64,000 nt of DNA from an endosymbiont of Galathealinum brachiosum (GCA_003349885.1 QFXC01000013.1:62001-126000); one strand, 5' to 3'. Positions 42,685-52,594 are shown, counted from the stretch's first letter. Notes: generated from the sequence alone by a model not told the origin. Numbers and translations are program-made.

Positions 42685-43959
42685 ATGGCACATATTGCAA
42701 TAATCGGCGCAGGCGTAGGCGGACTTCCCTGTGCATATGAGATGCGTGAAGAGTTAGGCAACGAACACACCATCACCGTTATCAATAATCGCGACCACTT
42801 TCAGTTCACCCCGTCTAACCCATGGGTTGCCGTTGGCTGGCGTACAGCTAAAGATATTGCCGTGCCATTAAAACCGATACTTGATAAAAAAGGCATCGAA
42901 TTAATCGTTGATACAGTAACTGAGCTTGATGCGGAAAATAACATGCTCAAGTTCACCACTACTGCACCACTTCAGTACGACTATCTGGTTATCGCAACCG
43001 GGCCAAGACTGGCATTTGAAGAAGTTCCCGGCTCAGGCCCTGATGGCGGTCACACCTCATCCATCTGTACATCTGAACACGCTTTGACTGCATATAAACA
43101 ATTTCAGGACTTACTGGATAACCCGGGCCCGATTGTTATCGGTGCTATGCCGTTTGCAAGTTGTTTTGGACCCGCTTATGAATTTGCATTCATTGTTGAT
43201 GCTGAATTACGTAAACGTAAAGTTCGTAACAAATTCCCTATGACATATGTTACGTCTGAACCCTACATTGGTCACCTTGGTCTTGGTGGCGTAGGCGACT
43301 CCAAAAGCATGCTTGAATCTGATTTACGTGCGCATGACATTAAATTCATTACAAATGCTAAAACGACCAAAGTTGAAGAAGGAAAGTTATTTGCTGAAGA
43401 ACTTGATACAGCAGGAAATGTATTAAAAGAGCATGAAATTGATTTCAACTTCTCTATGATGTTACCTGCATTTAAAGGTGTAGATGCTATTGCTAATGTA
43501 GAAGGCCTATGTAATCCACGTGGTTTTGTACTCATCGATGATCACCAACGCAACCCGAAATATAGTAATATTTACTCAGCTGGTGTTTGCGTTGCGATTC
43601 CGCCTGTTGAACCAACACCCGTACCAACGGGTGCACCTAAAACCGGTTATATGATTGAAACCATGGCAACCGCTATTGTTAAAAACATTGGTCATGAACT
43701 AAAAGGTGAAGCACCAGAAAAATGTGGCACATGGAATGCTATTTGTTTAGCTGATATGGGTGACACCGGAGCCGCATTTGTAGCAATACCTCAAATACCA
43801 CCTCGCAATGTTACCTGGTTCAAGAAAGGAAAATGGGTTCATCAGGCAAAAATTGGTTTTGAAAAATACTTCTTACGTAAAATGCGTAAAGGTAAAACAG
43901 ATTCTGTATTTGAAGTATTTATTTTAAAAGCACTAGGCATTGAAAAACTTGAAAAATAA
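42685..43959 (+). CDS. sqr: Sulfide:quinone oxidoreductase
   Basis: This 424-residue FAD protein has a dinucleotide-binding Gly-Ala-Gly-Val-Gly-Gly at residues 8-13, the quinone-side Pro-Thr-Gly-Ala-Pro-Lys-Thr-Gly-Tyr near 315-323, and Cys128 and Cys160 (Ala-Ser-Cys-Phe-Gly-Pro-Ala-Tyr-Glu). The Phe-Gly-Pro-Ala-Tyr-Glu-Phe-Ala-Phe block is typical of Sqr proteins, probably type VI (SqrF). It oxidises sulfide and reduces quinone at the inner membrane. It is monocistronic between two terminators. A flavocytochrome c-like enzyme is the main alternative. Confidence 0.8.
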   Translation: MAHIAIIGAGVGGLPCAYEMREELGNEHTITVINNRDHFQFTPSNPWVAVGWRTAKDIAVPLKPILDKKGIELIVDTVTELDAENNMLKFTTTAPLQYDYLVIATGPRLAFEEVPGSGPDGGHTSSICTSEHALTAYKQFQDLLDNPGPIVIGAMPFASCFGPAYEFAFIVDAELRKRKVRNKFPMTYVTSEPYIGHLGLGGVGDSKSMLESDLRAHDIKFITNAKTTKVEEGKLFAEELDTAGNVLKEHEIDFNFSMMLPAFKGVDAIANVEGLCNPRGFVLIDDHQRNPKYSNIYSAGVCVAIPPVEPTPVPTGAPKTGYMIETMATAIVKNIGHELKGEAPEKCGTWNAICLADMGDTGAAFVAIPQIPPRNVTWFKKGKWVHQAKIGFEKYFLRKMRKGKTDSVFEVFILKALGIEKLEK

Positions 43960-43988
43960 CTTTTAACTATCAATTTTTTTCATGAAGT

Positions 43989-44028
43989 AATACCAGCGAT
44001 TAGAAATAATCAGCTGGTATTATTTTTT
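43989..44028 (+). terminator. Rho-independent terminator after sqr
   Basis: AATACCAGCGATT pairs with AATC-A-GCTGGTATT, with one bulged base, followed by ATTTTTTGG. It is 30 bases past the stop codon. Confidence 0.85.
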
Positions 44029-44251
44029 GGGCTATCTAATCACACCACCCTCTTGATCCACATCAATAACATCAATCTTGACGAATCGCATTACTTGTAT
44101 TGTTTGAATATTAATTTATTCTAATGGTTAAATTTAATTCAACAACAAATGATCACAGTAATTGTTTATTCCTGATACAAAAAAGGGAAGTTCTATTAAT
44201 TACATAATCGATTAATAGATTTTTAATTCAGCAATATAGGTGATTGTTATC

Positions 44252-45031
44252 ATGTCTAAATTATACAAATTTCTATCTTCGTTTATATTATTGTTTTGTC
44301 TGTTACTACCGACAAACAGTTCAGCCGAAATTAGTAGTTTATCGTCTGCTATTAACAAAGCAGGCAGACAGCGAATGCTTAGCCAACGTATAGTGGCAAC
44401 TTATAGCCAGGTAGGTCAGCAGATACAAACCAAAAAGAGCAGAAAACAGTTAAAGAACGCAATTATCCTGTTCGATCAACAATTGAATGAACTCAAAAAA
44501 TACCAACCCATTGGCAGCATCAATAAACAACTTAAAAAAGTGGATGTATTATGGCAACCGATGCGCCTGATTGCACTTGCACCTGTAAACCGAAGTAAAG
44601 CTGAAGAACTCAGGGAGCACGCTGAAGATGTACTCAGAGCCTCTCATCGAGTTGTCATCATGCTTCAGGACAAATATGGTTCTCGGTTAGGCGAGCTGGT
44701 AAATATTTCTGGTCGACAACGTATGCTCTCACAACGAATGTCTAATTTATACATGTTACAAAGCTGGGGATTTTCCAGCTCTGAATATACGGGAGATTAT
44801 TCACGTGCATTAAATGAATTCAAAGGCGCATTATCTGAACTAAATAACTCCAGTTTGAATAGCAGCCAGATAAACAAAAAATTAAATAAAGTAAGAAAAG
44901 AGTTTGCCATGTTAGAAAGAAGCAACCATAAAGCAAATGGTGAATATATTCCTTTAATGATAAAGATGTCTACTGACAAACTTTTAATTATTATGAATGA
45001 CATTACTATGTTATACGAACAACTAGAGTAA
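44252..45031 (+). CDS. Secreted protein with two PilJ/NarX-type sensor domains
   Basis: This 259-residue protein has a signal peptide (1-25). Two PilJ N-terminal-type domains follow, each opening with Ala/Ser-Gly-Arg-Gln-Arg-Met-Leu-Ser-Gln-Arg, near residues 37 and 153. In NarX and related sensors this helix (P-box) binds nitrate or nitrite. There is no kinase, methyl-accepting or membrane output part, so it could be a free periplasmic binding protein. ATG 44252 has TAGGTGAT seven bases before it; the GTG at 44240 overlaps that site. Confidence 0.8.
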   Translation: MSKLYKFLSSFILLFCLLLPTNSSAEISSLSSAINKAGRQRMLSQRIVATYSQVGQQIQTKKSRKQLKNAIILFDQQLNELKKYQPIGSINKQLKKVDVLWQPMRLIALAPVNRSKAEELREHAEDVLRASHRVVIMLQDKYGSRLGELVNISGRQRMLSQRMSNLYMLQSWGFSSSEYTGDYSRALNEFKGALSELNNSSLNSSQINKKLNKVRKEFAMLERSNHKANGEYIPLMIKMSTDKLLIIMNDITMLYEQLE

Positions 45032-45065
45032 TTAAGATTTAGTTATATTTTTAAAATAGAATAAG

Positions 45066-45452
45066 CTAGTTCAAATCTACCGCATATTGACGCATTAATT
45101 CAATAGGAATAATTTCTAAAGCTTTAATATGTGTACGGGTCAAGTGCAGCCTCGGGGCTCTACTTTCTTTTTGGGCTTCCAACCATCTTGCCGCACATAA
45201 ACACCAGCTATCTCCCGGCTTTAACCCGGGGAAACCGTACTCGGGCATAGGTGTACTTAAGTCATTACCCTTAAATCGTGAGTATTCTAAAAATTCTTTA
45301 GAAACTTCTATACAAACCGTATGAGATCCCACGTCCTGTAAACAGGTATTACAAAATCCATCCCGATAATAACCGGTTAACGGATTATCTCCACATACTA
45401 TTAAAGGCTCACCGAATACATTTTTAGATTCATCCATTTCTGAATATGACAT
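45066..45452 (-). CDS. DUF2237 family protein
   Basis: This 128-residue protein has the family signature Asn-Val-Phe-Gly-Glu-Pro-Leu, Gly-Tyr-Tyr-Arg-Asp-Gly-Phe-Cys-Asn-Thr and Gly-Asp-Ser-Trp-Cys-Leu-Cys-Ala-Ala-Arg-Trp. Conserved cysteines at about 34, 37, 84 and 86 suggest a metal or redox role, but the function is unknown. It begins 10 bases after metA on the same strand and is likely co-transcribed. Confidence 0.88.
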   Translation of the reverse strand: MSYSEMDESKNVFGEPLIVCGDNPLTGYYRDGFCNTCLQDVGSHTVCIEVSKEFLEYSRFKGNDLSTPMPEYGFPGLKPGDSWCLCAARWLEAQKESRAPRLHLTRTHIKALEIIPIELMRQYAVDLN

Positions 45453-45462
45453 AACACACCTA

Positions 45463-46527
45463 CTACAAATTTAATGGATTCTTTATATCGATTTCATCCA
45501 TAAACGGTTTCTTACGATCAGAATGAGTTAACTGATAAACCAGGCCTACCCAGTTCCCCACCACTTCACCAGCTGTATCATGCCAGGTATTATCCAGATA
45601 ATGTACAACTAAACTTTCTGGAAATTCTGCCACATCCAGATTATTTTTTAGAGCATTCACTACCTGAGACTTATATTCACGTAAAATAGCTGAAGACTTC
45701 AAATTAAAATAGTGCTCAGGAAACGGAGGATAATCACTACGTAGACCTTCAATAAATAATAAGACTTCACGTTTATATTCTTTTAATAAAGAGATAGTAT
45801 CGTATTCAGGATGCCCCTGAAAAAAAATTGTCCGGAACCCATCTTCTGATGCTGCCAAATGCACACACTCATTATCACCTACAGCAAGCACTTTTAAATT
45901 AGCCTGCTCAAACTGCTGTCTACTTACATCATTCCATCGTGAATGAGGAACATCAAAACGTGTATTAATATCAGTAACCAGAGGATGCGATTGATCCGTA
46001 ACCCTATGAGGAAAAACACCCCACTTCTTACCTCCCTGAGGCACACGCTTTTGATTATAACGAAACTCCAGAACCGCATGCGTCGCGAGGCAGGAGCACA
46101 AAGTTGAAGTTACATTTTCATGAGCCCAGTCAGCAACTTCAATAAGAGGTTTCCAGAATTCCTGATTAGACAATTCTGAACCAATGACATTTGCACCGGT
46201 AATAATTAATGCATCTAAACCCTGTTCTTTTATTTGCTCAAACGTTTCATAGTATTGATCTATATGTAATTGAGTTTTCTCACTACGAGGTAATTCACTT
46301 AAAGTAAAAGGGTGCACATAAAACTGCGCGATAGGGTTGCTCTCACCAATGAGTCTAAAAAATTGACGTTCAGTTGCAGCAAGAGCAGCATCCGGCATCA
46401 TATTTAATAAACCGATATGCAATTCACGGATATCCTGATGTTGTGCAGCATCAGGTGCGAGCACTTTTATACCCTCGCCACGTAGGCGATTGAATGAGGG
46501 CAATTGATTATGGGCAACTAATGGCAT
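45463..46527 (-). CDS. metA: Homoserine O-succinyltransferase (MetA family)
   Basis: This 354-residue MetA-family acyltransferase acts in the first committed step of methionine synthesis. The nucleophile is Cys146 in Ser-Thr-Leu-Cys-Ser-Cys, and the family His and Glu are in Gly-His-Pro-Glu-Tyr-Asp. The Leu-Asn-Met-Met-Pro block is present. Whether it uses succinyl- or acetyl-CoA cannot be read safely from the sequence. It carries an N-terminal region and a C-terminal tail somewhat longer than E. coli MetA. Confidence 0.9.
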   Translation of the reverse strand: MPLVAHNQLPSFNRLRGEGIKVLAPDAAQHQDIRELHIGLLNMMPDAALAATERQFFRLIGESNPIAQFYVHPFTLSELPRSEKTQLHIDQYYETFEQIKEQGLDALIITGANVIGSELSNQEFWKPLIEVADWAHENVTSTLCSCLATHAVLEFRYNQKRVPQGGKKWGVFPHRVTDQSHPLVTDINTRFDVPHSRWNDVSRQQFEQANLKVLAVGDNECVHLAASEDGFRTIFFQGHPEYDTISLLKEYKREVLLFIEGLRSDYPPFPEHYFNLKSSAILREYKSQVVNALKNNLDVAEFPESLVVHYLDNTWHDTAGEVVGNWVGLVYQLTHSDRKKPFMDEIDIKNPLNL

Positions 46528-46629
46528 TTTGATTACTTAACTTAATATTTATTTAAATGAGAATACATTGTTTTGACAAAGACACTGAGTTTTTAAAAAG
46601 AAGATACTCTGTGTCTCAGCATCAATAAT

Positions 46630-47475
46630 TTATTCCGTGCGCTTAATTGCCATTTCTAACAATTTAAGAAAATCATCTTCATTTTTTACTTTAGAAACTT
46701 CTTCAGACGTTACTGTATACCCTTGCTTAGCAATTTCTTCATAACGAGGAATACGCGAATGAAATAATCGTGGAAATACCCAGCGGGTAAATTCATCAGG
46801 ATCCATTTCCGCAGCATATTGCAACTTGTTTTCTTTAAGATAAATTGCAAGCTGCTCCTGTAAAAACTCAGCTCTGTAATATAGTGGCTTGGGAGCACTT
46901 TGCGCCCTTGCTATGAGCTTCTCTTCCTCTTCCTTATTGGTTACCTGAATATAGAGCATCAATGTGTGCTCTGCTAGTGTATCAATAACCCCCGGCTCAT
47001 CCAGTTCACACAAACTACCACCCACATCATTAATGAAATGCTGATAGCCATAAATGCTTTGTGCTTTCTCAATAAAATCAGGTACGTCAAACATCGTTGC
47101 CACTTCCGCTTCACGATAAAGAGACTGATGTCTTACAAAGTCATCCAGTTCTACACCACCTAATTCAGGGTTACCCAGCTTACCAACAAAACTTAGAACC
47201 GGCCCAAGGTCATGCACTTTGATATTATTTCGAATATAGATCCAGTCATTGCGTAATAGCTCATTTAAGAATGGAACCTGCATTGCCTGCTGTTTGATCA
47301 TATCCAGAATTGGCTCATCCAGATAACGGGTACCAATACGGTAGTCACCTGAAAAGTGAAACCAGTGACTGTCTCGCAACATGCTTGATAAATACGTTTT
47401 ACCTACCCCGGACATACCTAACAGGGTGACCTTCTTGTTTTCCCAGGCCCGAAATTCGTCAACGGTGAACTTCAC
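46630..47475 (-). CDS. P-loop ATPase/kinase-like protein
   Basis: This 281-residue cytoplasmic protein has a Walker A loop Gly-Met-Ser-Gly-Val-Gly-Lys-Thr at about 19-26 and a possible Walker B region at Ile-Asn-Asp-Val-Gly-Gly near 146. The N-terminal layout resembles small nucleotide or shikimate kinases, but no substrate motif is evident. It precedes metA by 102 bases on the same strand. Function unknown. Confidence 0.72.
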   Translation of the reverse strand: MKFTVDEFRAWENKKVTLLGMSGVGKTYLSSMLRDSHWFHFSGDYRIGTRYLDEPILDMIKQQAMQVPFLNELLRNDWIYIRNNIKVHDLGPVLSFVGKLGNPELGGVELDDFVRHQSLYREAEVATMFDVPDFIEKAQSIYGYQHFINDVGGSLCELDEPGVIDTLAEHTLMLYIQVTNKEEEEKLIARAQSAPKPLYYRAEFLQEQLAIYLKENKLQYAAEMDPDEFTRWVFPRLFHSRIPRYEEIAKQGYTVTSEEVSKVKNEDDFLKLLEMAIKRTE

Positions 47476-47658
47476 TCAATAATCTCCAGTTTTATATACT
47501 CAACCACCAGCAGCTTAACATACCGACCAACGGTTTTTTATTTAATATTTTCAATAACTTATATCAAAATATGTGTTCAATACCACATATATAAGCATTT
47601 TATTATATTCTAATCAGTGATAATCTCTCGCCACATAATTTAACAGAGGACGGTATTT

Positions 47659-48234
47659 ATGCAAAAGCGTACACGATTAGCCACATTTGGCGTTATTTTA
47701 CTATCATCAAGCATTCTTTTCACGGCATCAACAAAAACTGCAAATGCATGGTTTTTTGACCCATTTGAAAATATGGTTGATCAGTCTCTCGCCACAATTG
47801 AAAACTTAATAACAACCCTGTCCAATGATATAGGTACGATGGCAGATCGCATCTTACTCATGTCTGATGATATCGGATTAATGGCAGACCGTATCGGCGA
47901 AATGGCAGACCGCATTGTTCATACTGAAGAGATGATATTGGCTTCAACTACAGATAGCGGTATTTCAAGTGTAATTACCTACCCTACAGAGGGCACAGTA
48001 GTAAATTCTGTTACACCTGTTAACATCACATTATCCAGCCAGAACCCTGATTACATATTATACATTTCAAATAATGCTGATATGTCTGGCTCTACAAACG
48101 CGTTAGTTCAAAACAATGATACATCTATCGCCTGGAGCAGAGTGACTGATTTTGCTACTGGAAATAAACTATATATCGCAGTTCGCACAACTAACAGTGA
48201 ATACTCAAATACTGTGATGCTTAATCTTCAATAA
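47659..48234 (+). CDS. Exported protein with coiled-coil repeats
   Basis: This 191-residue protein has a signal peptide (1-30, Ala-Asn-Ala-Trp). A helical region (about 38-92) contains three or four copies of an Asp-Arg-Ile ... Met-Ala-Asp-Arg-Ile heptad pattern, which suggests oligomerisation. A beta-rich, Ig-like C-terminal domain starts near residue 105. Surface or periplasmic, function unknown. GAGGA lies nine bases before the ATG. Confidence 0.65.
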   Translation: MQKRTRLATFGVILLSSSILFTASTKTANAWFFDPFENMVDQSLATIENLITTLSNDIGTMADRILLMSDDIGLMADRIGEMADRIVHTEEMILASTTDSGISSVITYPTEGTVVNSVTPVNITLSSQNPDYILYISNNADMSGSTNALVQNNDTSIAWSRVTDFATGNKLYIAVRTTNSEYSNTVMLNLQ

Positions 48235-48255
48235 GACATACTTTTAAGTCATAAG

Positions 48256-48290
48256 CAGCCTCTCCCAAGGGAGAGCTGTTTATATTTTTT
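48256..48290 (+). terminator. Rho-independent terminator
   Basis: CAGC-C-TCTCCC-AA-GGGAGA-GCTG forms a 10-bp stem with one bulge, followed by TTTATATTTTTT. It lies 22 bases after the stop codon of the coiled-coil gene. Confidence 0.88.
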
Positions 48291-48312
48291 GACTGACGAC
48301 TAATGACTATCT
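48291..48312. repeat. Short AAGTC-type repeat
   Basis: GACTGACGACTAATGACTAT, followed by CT, is nearly identical to one arm of the inverted repeat at 55505-55526. It directly abuts the stop codon of the Omp85-like gene. Confidence 0.45.
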
Positions 48313-49557
48313 TTAAAACGGATGCCCGTACATAAACCAGAAAGCGGCCCCTTCATCAGACCATGCTATATCAAGCCGTCCAATATCATGATTCGCCATT
48401 ACCCGTAAACTAATCCCAAAATCTGATTTCATTGATTGATGTAATTCAGAGACATCCCAGTCCGGCGCTACTCTGCCTATTTCATAAAAACCTGCAATTT
48501 CCCACCATTCTAAATTTGCAAATTCAAGAAAGGTTATTTTTCGTAACAAATTTGAGTTAGGAATTATCCTGTACTCAGCAGAGTAATAAATTGCACTGTT
48601 ATCATGAAAACGCTCTATAGGGTAAGCCCGCATTCGATACAGGCCCCCCAGAGTTACTCCATAATAATGGGGCGGTGGTGCGTCACTCAGTGTATGAGCT
48701 GTCCATGTATTGAACGCGATTACCTGTTGATCAATTTGCGAAGTGGTCGGCAATGTAAAAAACTTACTATATTCCAGCTCAACCAGACTCCAGGATTCAT
48801 TATCACCAAAGCCCGGATCATGCTTTAATCCAACATTCAAAATACTGCCTTTACTCGGATTAACCGGAAAATCAGTATTATCATATTTAAAAGATAAACC
48901 CATTCCGGTTGTGGATAATGGAAATTCAGAATCCACATCATAATCACGATTATGATGAAAAAAAGTAGTTTGAAGATAAGTACGTCCGGATTTAAATGGA
49001 TTAAACACCTCCCCCCCGCTTGCACCACCCACCAGTAAACCTTCACTCAGTGTATAAATATTAACCGGGTTTGATTCTGCACTGCCAATATCAAAAACAT
49101 ATTTAAAATCAATTTCAATCCAGTTAGAAAAACCTTCTGCATCAAAATAATTATCCGCTGTAGAGTCATTACTTCCTGCTGGTGGGTTATTAACGGGAGG
49201 TGATGTATCAAGGTAAGCTCTTTGCTGTGGAAACTCACCTAACCCCATACTGGCGTCCATAAAAAAATGAGAGTTTTTCTTAAACTGATAATTATTAAAA
49301 AAGGCATACACTGCGGCAGCACCTTCATTACTGACAAGGGCCGTTACAACAAGGCTATTTTGCTCCTGAGGTAAACCACTAATTCCACCGGCAACTCCCG
49401 CAACAAACCCCATTGCATCAGAAGCAAAACCATAAGGAAACACATAGGGTTCAGGTTCACCATCGACACGCCCCAACTCGCGAATAACCCTGTCAGCAAA
49501 AACATTATCACTAACACATAACAGTAATAATGTTGTCCAAATTTTTCTATATTTCAT
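48313..49557 (-). CDS. Omp85/BamA-like outer-membrane beta-barrel protein
   Basis: This 414-residue protein has a signal peptide (1-21) and no POTRA domains. The C-terminal half looks like a bacterial surface antigen barrel, with a loop-6-type motif Arg-Met-Arg-Ala-Tyr-Pro near residue 306 and amphipathic strands ending in Phe. It is probably a short Omp85-superfamily barrel in the outer membrane. It follows the HD-GYP gene by three bases, so the two are likely co-transcribed. Cargo or function unknown. Confidence 0.7.
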   Translation of the reverse strand: MKYRKIWTTLLLLCVSDNVFADRVIRELGRVDGEPEPYVFPYGFASDAMGFVAGVAGGISGLPQEQNSLVVTALVSNEGAAAVYAFFNNYQFKKNSHFFMDASMGLGEFPQQRAYLDTSPPVNNPPAGSNDSTADNYFDAEGFSNWIEIDFKYVFDIGSAESNPVNIYTLSEGLLVGGASGGEVFNPFKSGRTYLQTTFFHHNRDYDVDSEFPLSTTGMGLSFKYDNTDFPVNPSKGSILNVGLKHDPGFGDNESWSLVELEYSKFFTLPTTSQIDQQVIAFNTWTAHTLSDAPPPHYYGVTLGGLYRMRAYPIERFHDNSAIYYSAEYRIIPNSNLLRKITFLEFANLEWWEIAGFYEIGRVAPDWDVSELHQSMKSDFGISLRVMANHDIGRLDIAWSDEGAAFWFMYGHPF

Positions 49558-49560
49558 AAT

Positions 49561-52476
49561 TTATGGCGATGATAGGTACTGAGTAATATCCACTGCATCA
49601 ATCTGATCTTGTGAGAGAAATTTTTCTGCATATTCCAGATAAACGCCCGAACGTAAAAAAAGGTCAAACAGATCAGTATCAATATGTTTTCTATCTCGCA
49701 TACCCGACATGATTTTTAAAGAAACGGTTAATGATTTTGCTTTTTTATAAGGGCGATCTGAAGCGGTTAATGCTTCAAAGATATCAGCGATAGCCATCAT
49801 ACGTGCCGTCAGTGACATATCATCTTTTGTCAGGCGCTTAGGATAACCCGTACCATCCATAGACTCATGATGCCCACCGGCAATTGCCGGCACCTGTTTT
49901 AAATGCGAAGGGAAAGGTAACTGATCTAACATTTTTATGGTTTGTACCATATGCTCATTAATTATATAACGCTCTTCATTCGTTAACGTGCCCGCTTTCA
50001 CAGACATATTATATAACTCACCACGATTAAACTTATATTCTGGAATATCCAGATTAAACCCCCAGGGGTTATCATCTGCTATTTTTTCAGAATCAGGACG
50101 TTCAATAATATGCTCAGCCTTATCGGCCAATAAATACTCTTCTACCGGCAATTTCTGTTCAGGAGTTGACTCCATTCGTTTTGCTTCTTCCCACGAAACA
50201 CCTAATCGATCATTAAGGGTTCTCACCCATCGTTTATCTGAAATTTCACTGAGACGAGCCAGTTTTTCATCTTCCATAAATTCACCACCCTGGTTACAGG
50301 TGGCAACAAATTCGAAATCATCATCTAGTTCATTAATTGTCTGCTGTAGTGAAATTTTGAGTTTATCAATATCACCTCCTTTAGATACGGCCTTCCAGTA
50401 CTCTATTTCAGCATCTCTTTTCAAAACTTCAAATCGAGTTCGAATTTCATGAATACGATCATAAATAGTTTCAAGTTTGGTGGATTTATCCACAACATAT
50501 TCTGGTGTAGTTACCTTTCCACAATCATGTAACCAACTCGCTATATGTAATTCCTGCCATTGCTCATCATCTAATGAATAATCAATAAAAAACGGCTCAC
50601 TTGAATCACAGGCGGCTTGAGCAAGCATTTTTGCAATTTCTGGTACACGCTGGCAATGACCTCCTGTATAAGGCGATTTAGCATCAATTGCTCCGGCAAT
50701 TAATTTTATAAATGCGTCTAATAATTCTTCCTGCATTTTTAATAACTGTTTGCTCTCTAATGATACTGCTGCAAACCCGGAAAAAGCCTGTATAAAGGAG
50801 AGTGACTGCTGATTTGTCTCAGCTGCTTCATCACTGTGAGGATAAATCAGGGCAATCATGCCCATAAACTCAGCCTGACGGTTTCGCAGTGGCAATAAAA
50901 TAACATTTATTACTGGTTCATTTAACTGACTAGCGAATTCAACCCAACACTGATCATCATTCGAATTCTGTTGAAAATACTTACACTCCTGAGATATAAA
51001 TAGATCTGATATTTTTTCATTTGATTCTAAAGAAAACACAGGAAGTTTTTTAGAATCTAAATTAACACCCATGCCAGTCTTTAATGAATCAACCCGTAAT
51101 GTAATCTCTTCTTCATCAATCAGGTAGGTCGCAACTGCCATCGCTTTACTTGCATATAAGGTTTCTACTGTGATTTTATCTAATAACGATTCAAAATCTT
51201 TCTCAATAACCAGAGAATTAATCAAACTCATAAATTGACCTAAACTCGATTTCATCAATCCTTGTGCTTTTGCCAGGTCATCAACCTCTTCAATTTTACT
51301 TTTTGGCGAGTTTGAATCTGAAAAATCAAAATTCATTATTTGTTTTGCATCTACTCCCAGCTGATGCATAGATATTGACATTCTTTTTGATATATACCAG
51401 ACAACAGGTAAAGCAAATAAGATAATCACAAATAAAAGATAAATACTCATTAAACCTATTTCAACAGCATCCTTTAACAGCTCCCTAACAGGTGTCATCG
51501 ATAACAAATACAGATCATCACCTCCAAGCGCCCCTACCCGTTTAATTACGCCTTGCCAATATTTCCCCTGATACTTGAAGCTAATCTTTTTTTCTTCATA
51601 TTTATTGTTAGCTACCAGATAAGAAAGCAATTCATTTGATGATTCACTTACATTTTTAAGAATTACATTATCTTTAATTGTTTTTATTAACTTATCATTA
51701 GTATTAGTACTGGCAATCATTAAGCCTTTTTCTGTTACCAGATACATTTCTGAAGCAGGCGTCATCTTTGATTCAATCAAATGATTTGACATATTTTCCA
51801 ATGTCAAATCAGTAGCGATAACTGTATTTGATTGATACATTTTCATAGTTACTGTCGTTCCCACTTGATGCATAAAAAAGAAATAATAGGGGGCTATAGC
51901 ATGTGGTTCCTGCGACGCCTGCTTAAACCATGGACGCGTTCTTGGGTCATACGTCGTCATCGTATCTTCAACACGTTTTATTACATGTAAATTTTTATTC
52001 AGGAATACTCGAGATAACAATATACTCCCGGCATCATCCTCATTCGTGTTATCCACTACAAATTCAGCGTCTTCAGGTGCACTAAATTTTTTCTTCAAAT
52101 TTTCAGTATTAATTTTTCTAACTATAAAATAATCACCATTTTCATAACCAAACTGCATTGCCGTTATGGTATCTTCTGTATCCATTGCTTCTGTTATAAG
52201 GCCGATATAACCTAATCGTTGCTTAAATGTCGTACTATTTGAAATATCTGAATGTGATAATAGTTTTATAGAATTTCTTACCGGGCTATAGGTATTCTGA
52301 AAGTTTAATACAAACTCAGTAGCCACCCTGTCATATATATTATCTGCTGCTGAAAGTAGAAGTTTAGTAATTTGTGTATAATTTAAGCTAGCAATGACTC
52401 CGCCTACGCAAAGCATTAATATTGTAAATAAACTTGTGAGTATAAAGCGAAGGGAATATTTTTTAGATTTTGTCAT
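49561..52476 (-). CDS. Large membrane HD-GYP phosphodiesterase
   Basis: This 971-residue protein has an N-terminal membrane segment, a long periplasmic Cache-type sensor (about 35-340) and a second membrane segment near 345. HAMP and GAF-like regions follow. An HD-GYP domain has His-Asp-Cys-Gly-Lys near 650 and His-His-Glu ... Gly-Thr-Gly-Tyr-Pro near 865-875. About 150 extra residues separate the two halves of the catalytic domain. It should degrade cyclic-di-GMP in response to a periplasmic signal, opposing the diguanylate cyclase at 35149. Confidence 0.87.
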   Translation of the reverse strand: MTKSKKYSLRFILTSLFTILMLCVGGVIASLNYTQITKLLLSAADNIYDRVATEFVLNFQNTYSPVRNSIKLLSHSDISNSTTFKQRLGYIGLITEAMDTEDTITAMQFGYENGDYFIVRKINTENLKKKFSAPEDAEFVVDNTNEDDAGSILLSRVFLNKNLHVIKRVEDTMTTYDPRTRPWFKQASQEPHAIAPYYFFFMHQVGTTVTMKMYQSNTVIATDLTLENMSNHLIESKMTPASEMYLVTEKGLMIASTNTNDKLIKTIKDNVILKNVSESSNELLSYLVANNKYEEKKISFKYQGKYWQGVIKRVGALGGDDLYLLSMTPVRELLKDAVEIGLMSIYLLFVIILFALPVVWYISKRMSISMHQLGVDAKQIMNFDFSDSNSPKSKIEEVDDLAKAQGLMKSSLGQFMSLINSLVIEKDFESLLDKITVETLYASKAMAVATYLIDEEEITLRVDSLKTGMGVNLDSKKLPVFSLESNEKISDLFISQECKYFQQNSNDDQCWVEFASQLNEPVINVILLPLRNRQAEFMGMIALIYPHSDEAAETNQQSLSFIQAFSGFAAVSLESKQLLKMQEELLDAFIKLIAGAIDAKSPYTGGHCQRVPEIAKMLAQAACDSSEPFFIDYSLDDEQWQELHIASWLHDCGKVTTPEYVVDKSTKLETIYDRIHEIRTRFEVLKRDAEIEYWKAVSKGGDIDKLKISLQQTINELDDDFEFVATCNQGGEFMEDEKLARLSEISDKRWVRTLNDRLGVSWEEAKRMESTPEQKLPVEEYLLADKAEHIIERPDSEKIADDNPWGFNLDIPEYKFNRGELYNMSVKAGTLTNEERYIINEHMVQTIKMLDQLPFPSHLKQVPAIAGGHHESMDGTGYPKRLTKDDMSLTARMMAIADIFEALTASDRPYKKAKSLTVSLKIMSGMRDRKHIDTDLFDLFLRSGVYLEYAEKFLSQDQIDAVDITQYLSSP

Positions 52477-52548
52477 ATATGGACCATTACCAATTTTTAT
52501 ATGACTATATCATAGGTTGATATCTACATTTACTGAAAGGGAAATATC

Positions 52549-52584
52549 AGGTATCGGAGCCGTGTGAAACAGGATCCGACACCT
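52549..52584 (-). terminator. Terminator after napC
   Basis: AGGTGTCGGATCC and GGCTCCGATACCT on the minus strand pair over 13 positions with two mismatches. It lies 11 bases past the napC stop codon, ending the nap operon. Confidence 0.7.
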
Positions 52585-52594
52585 TAATTATATG

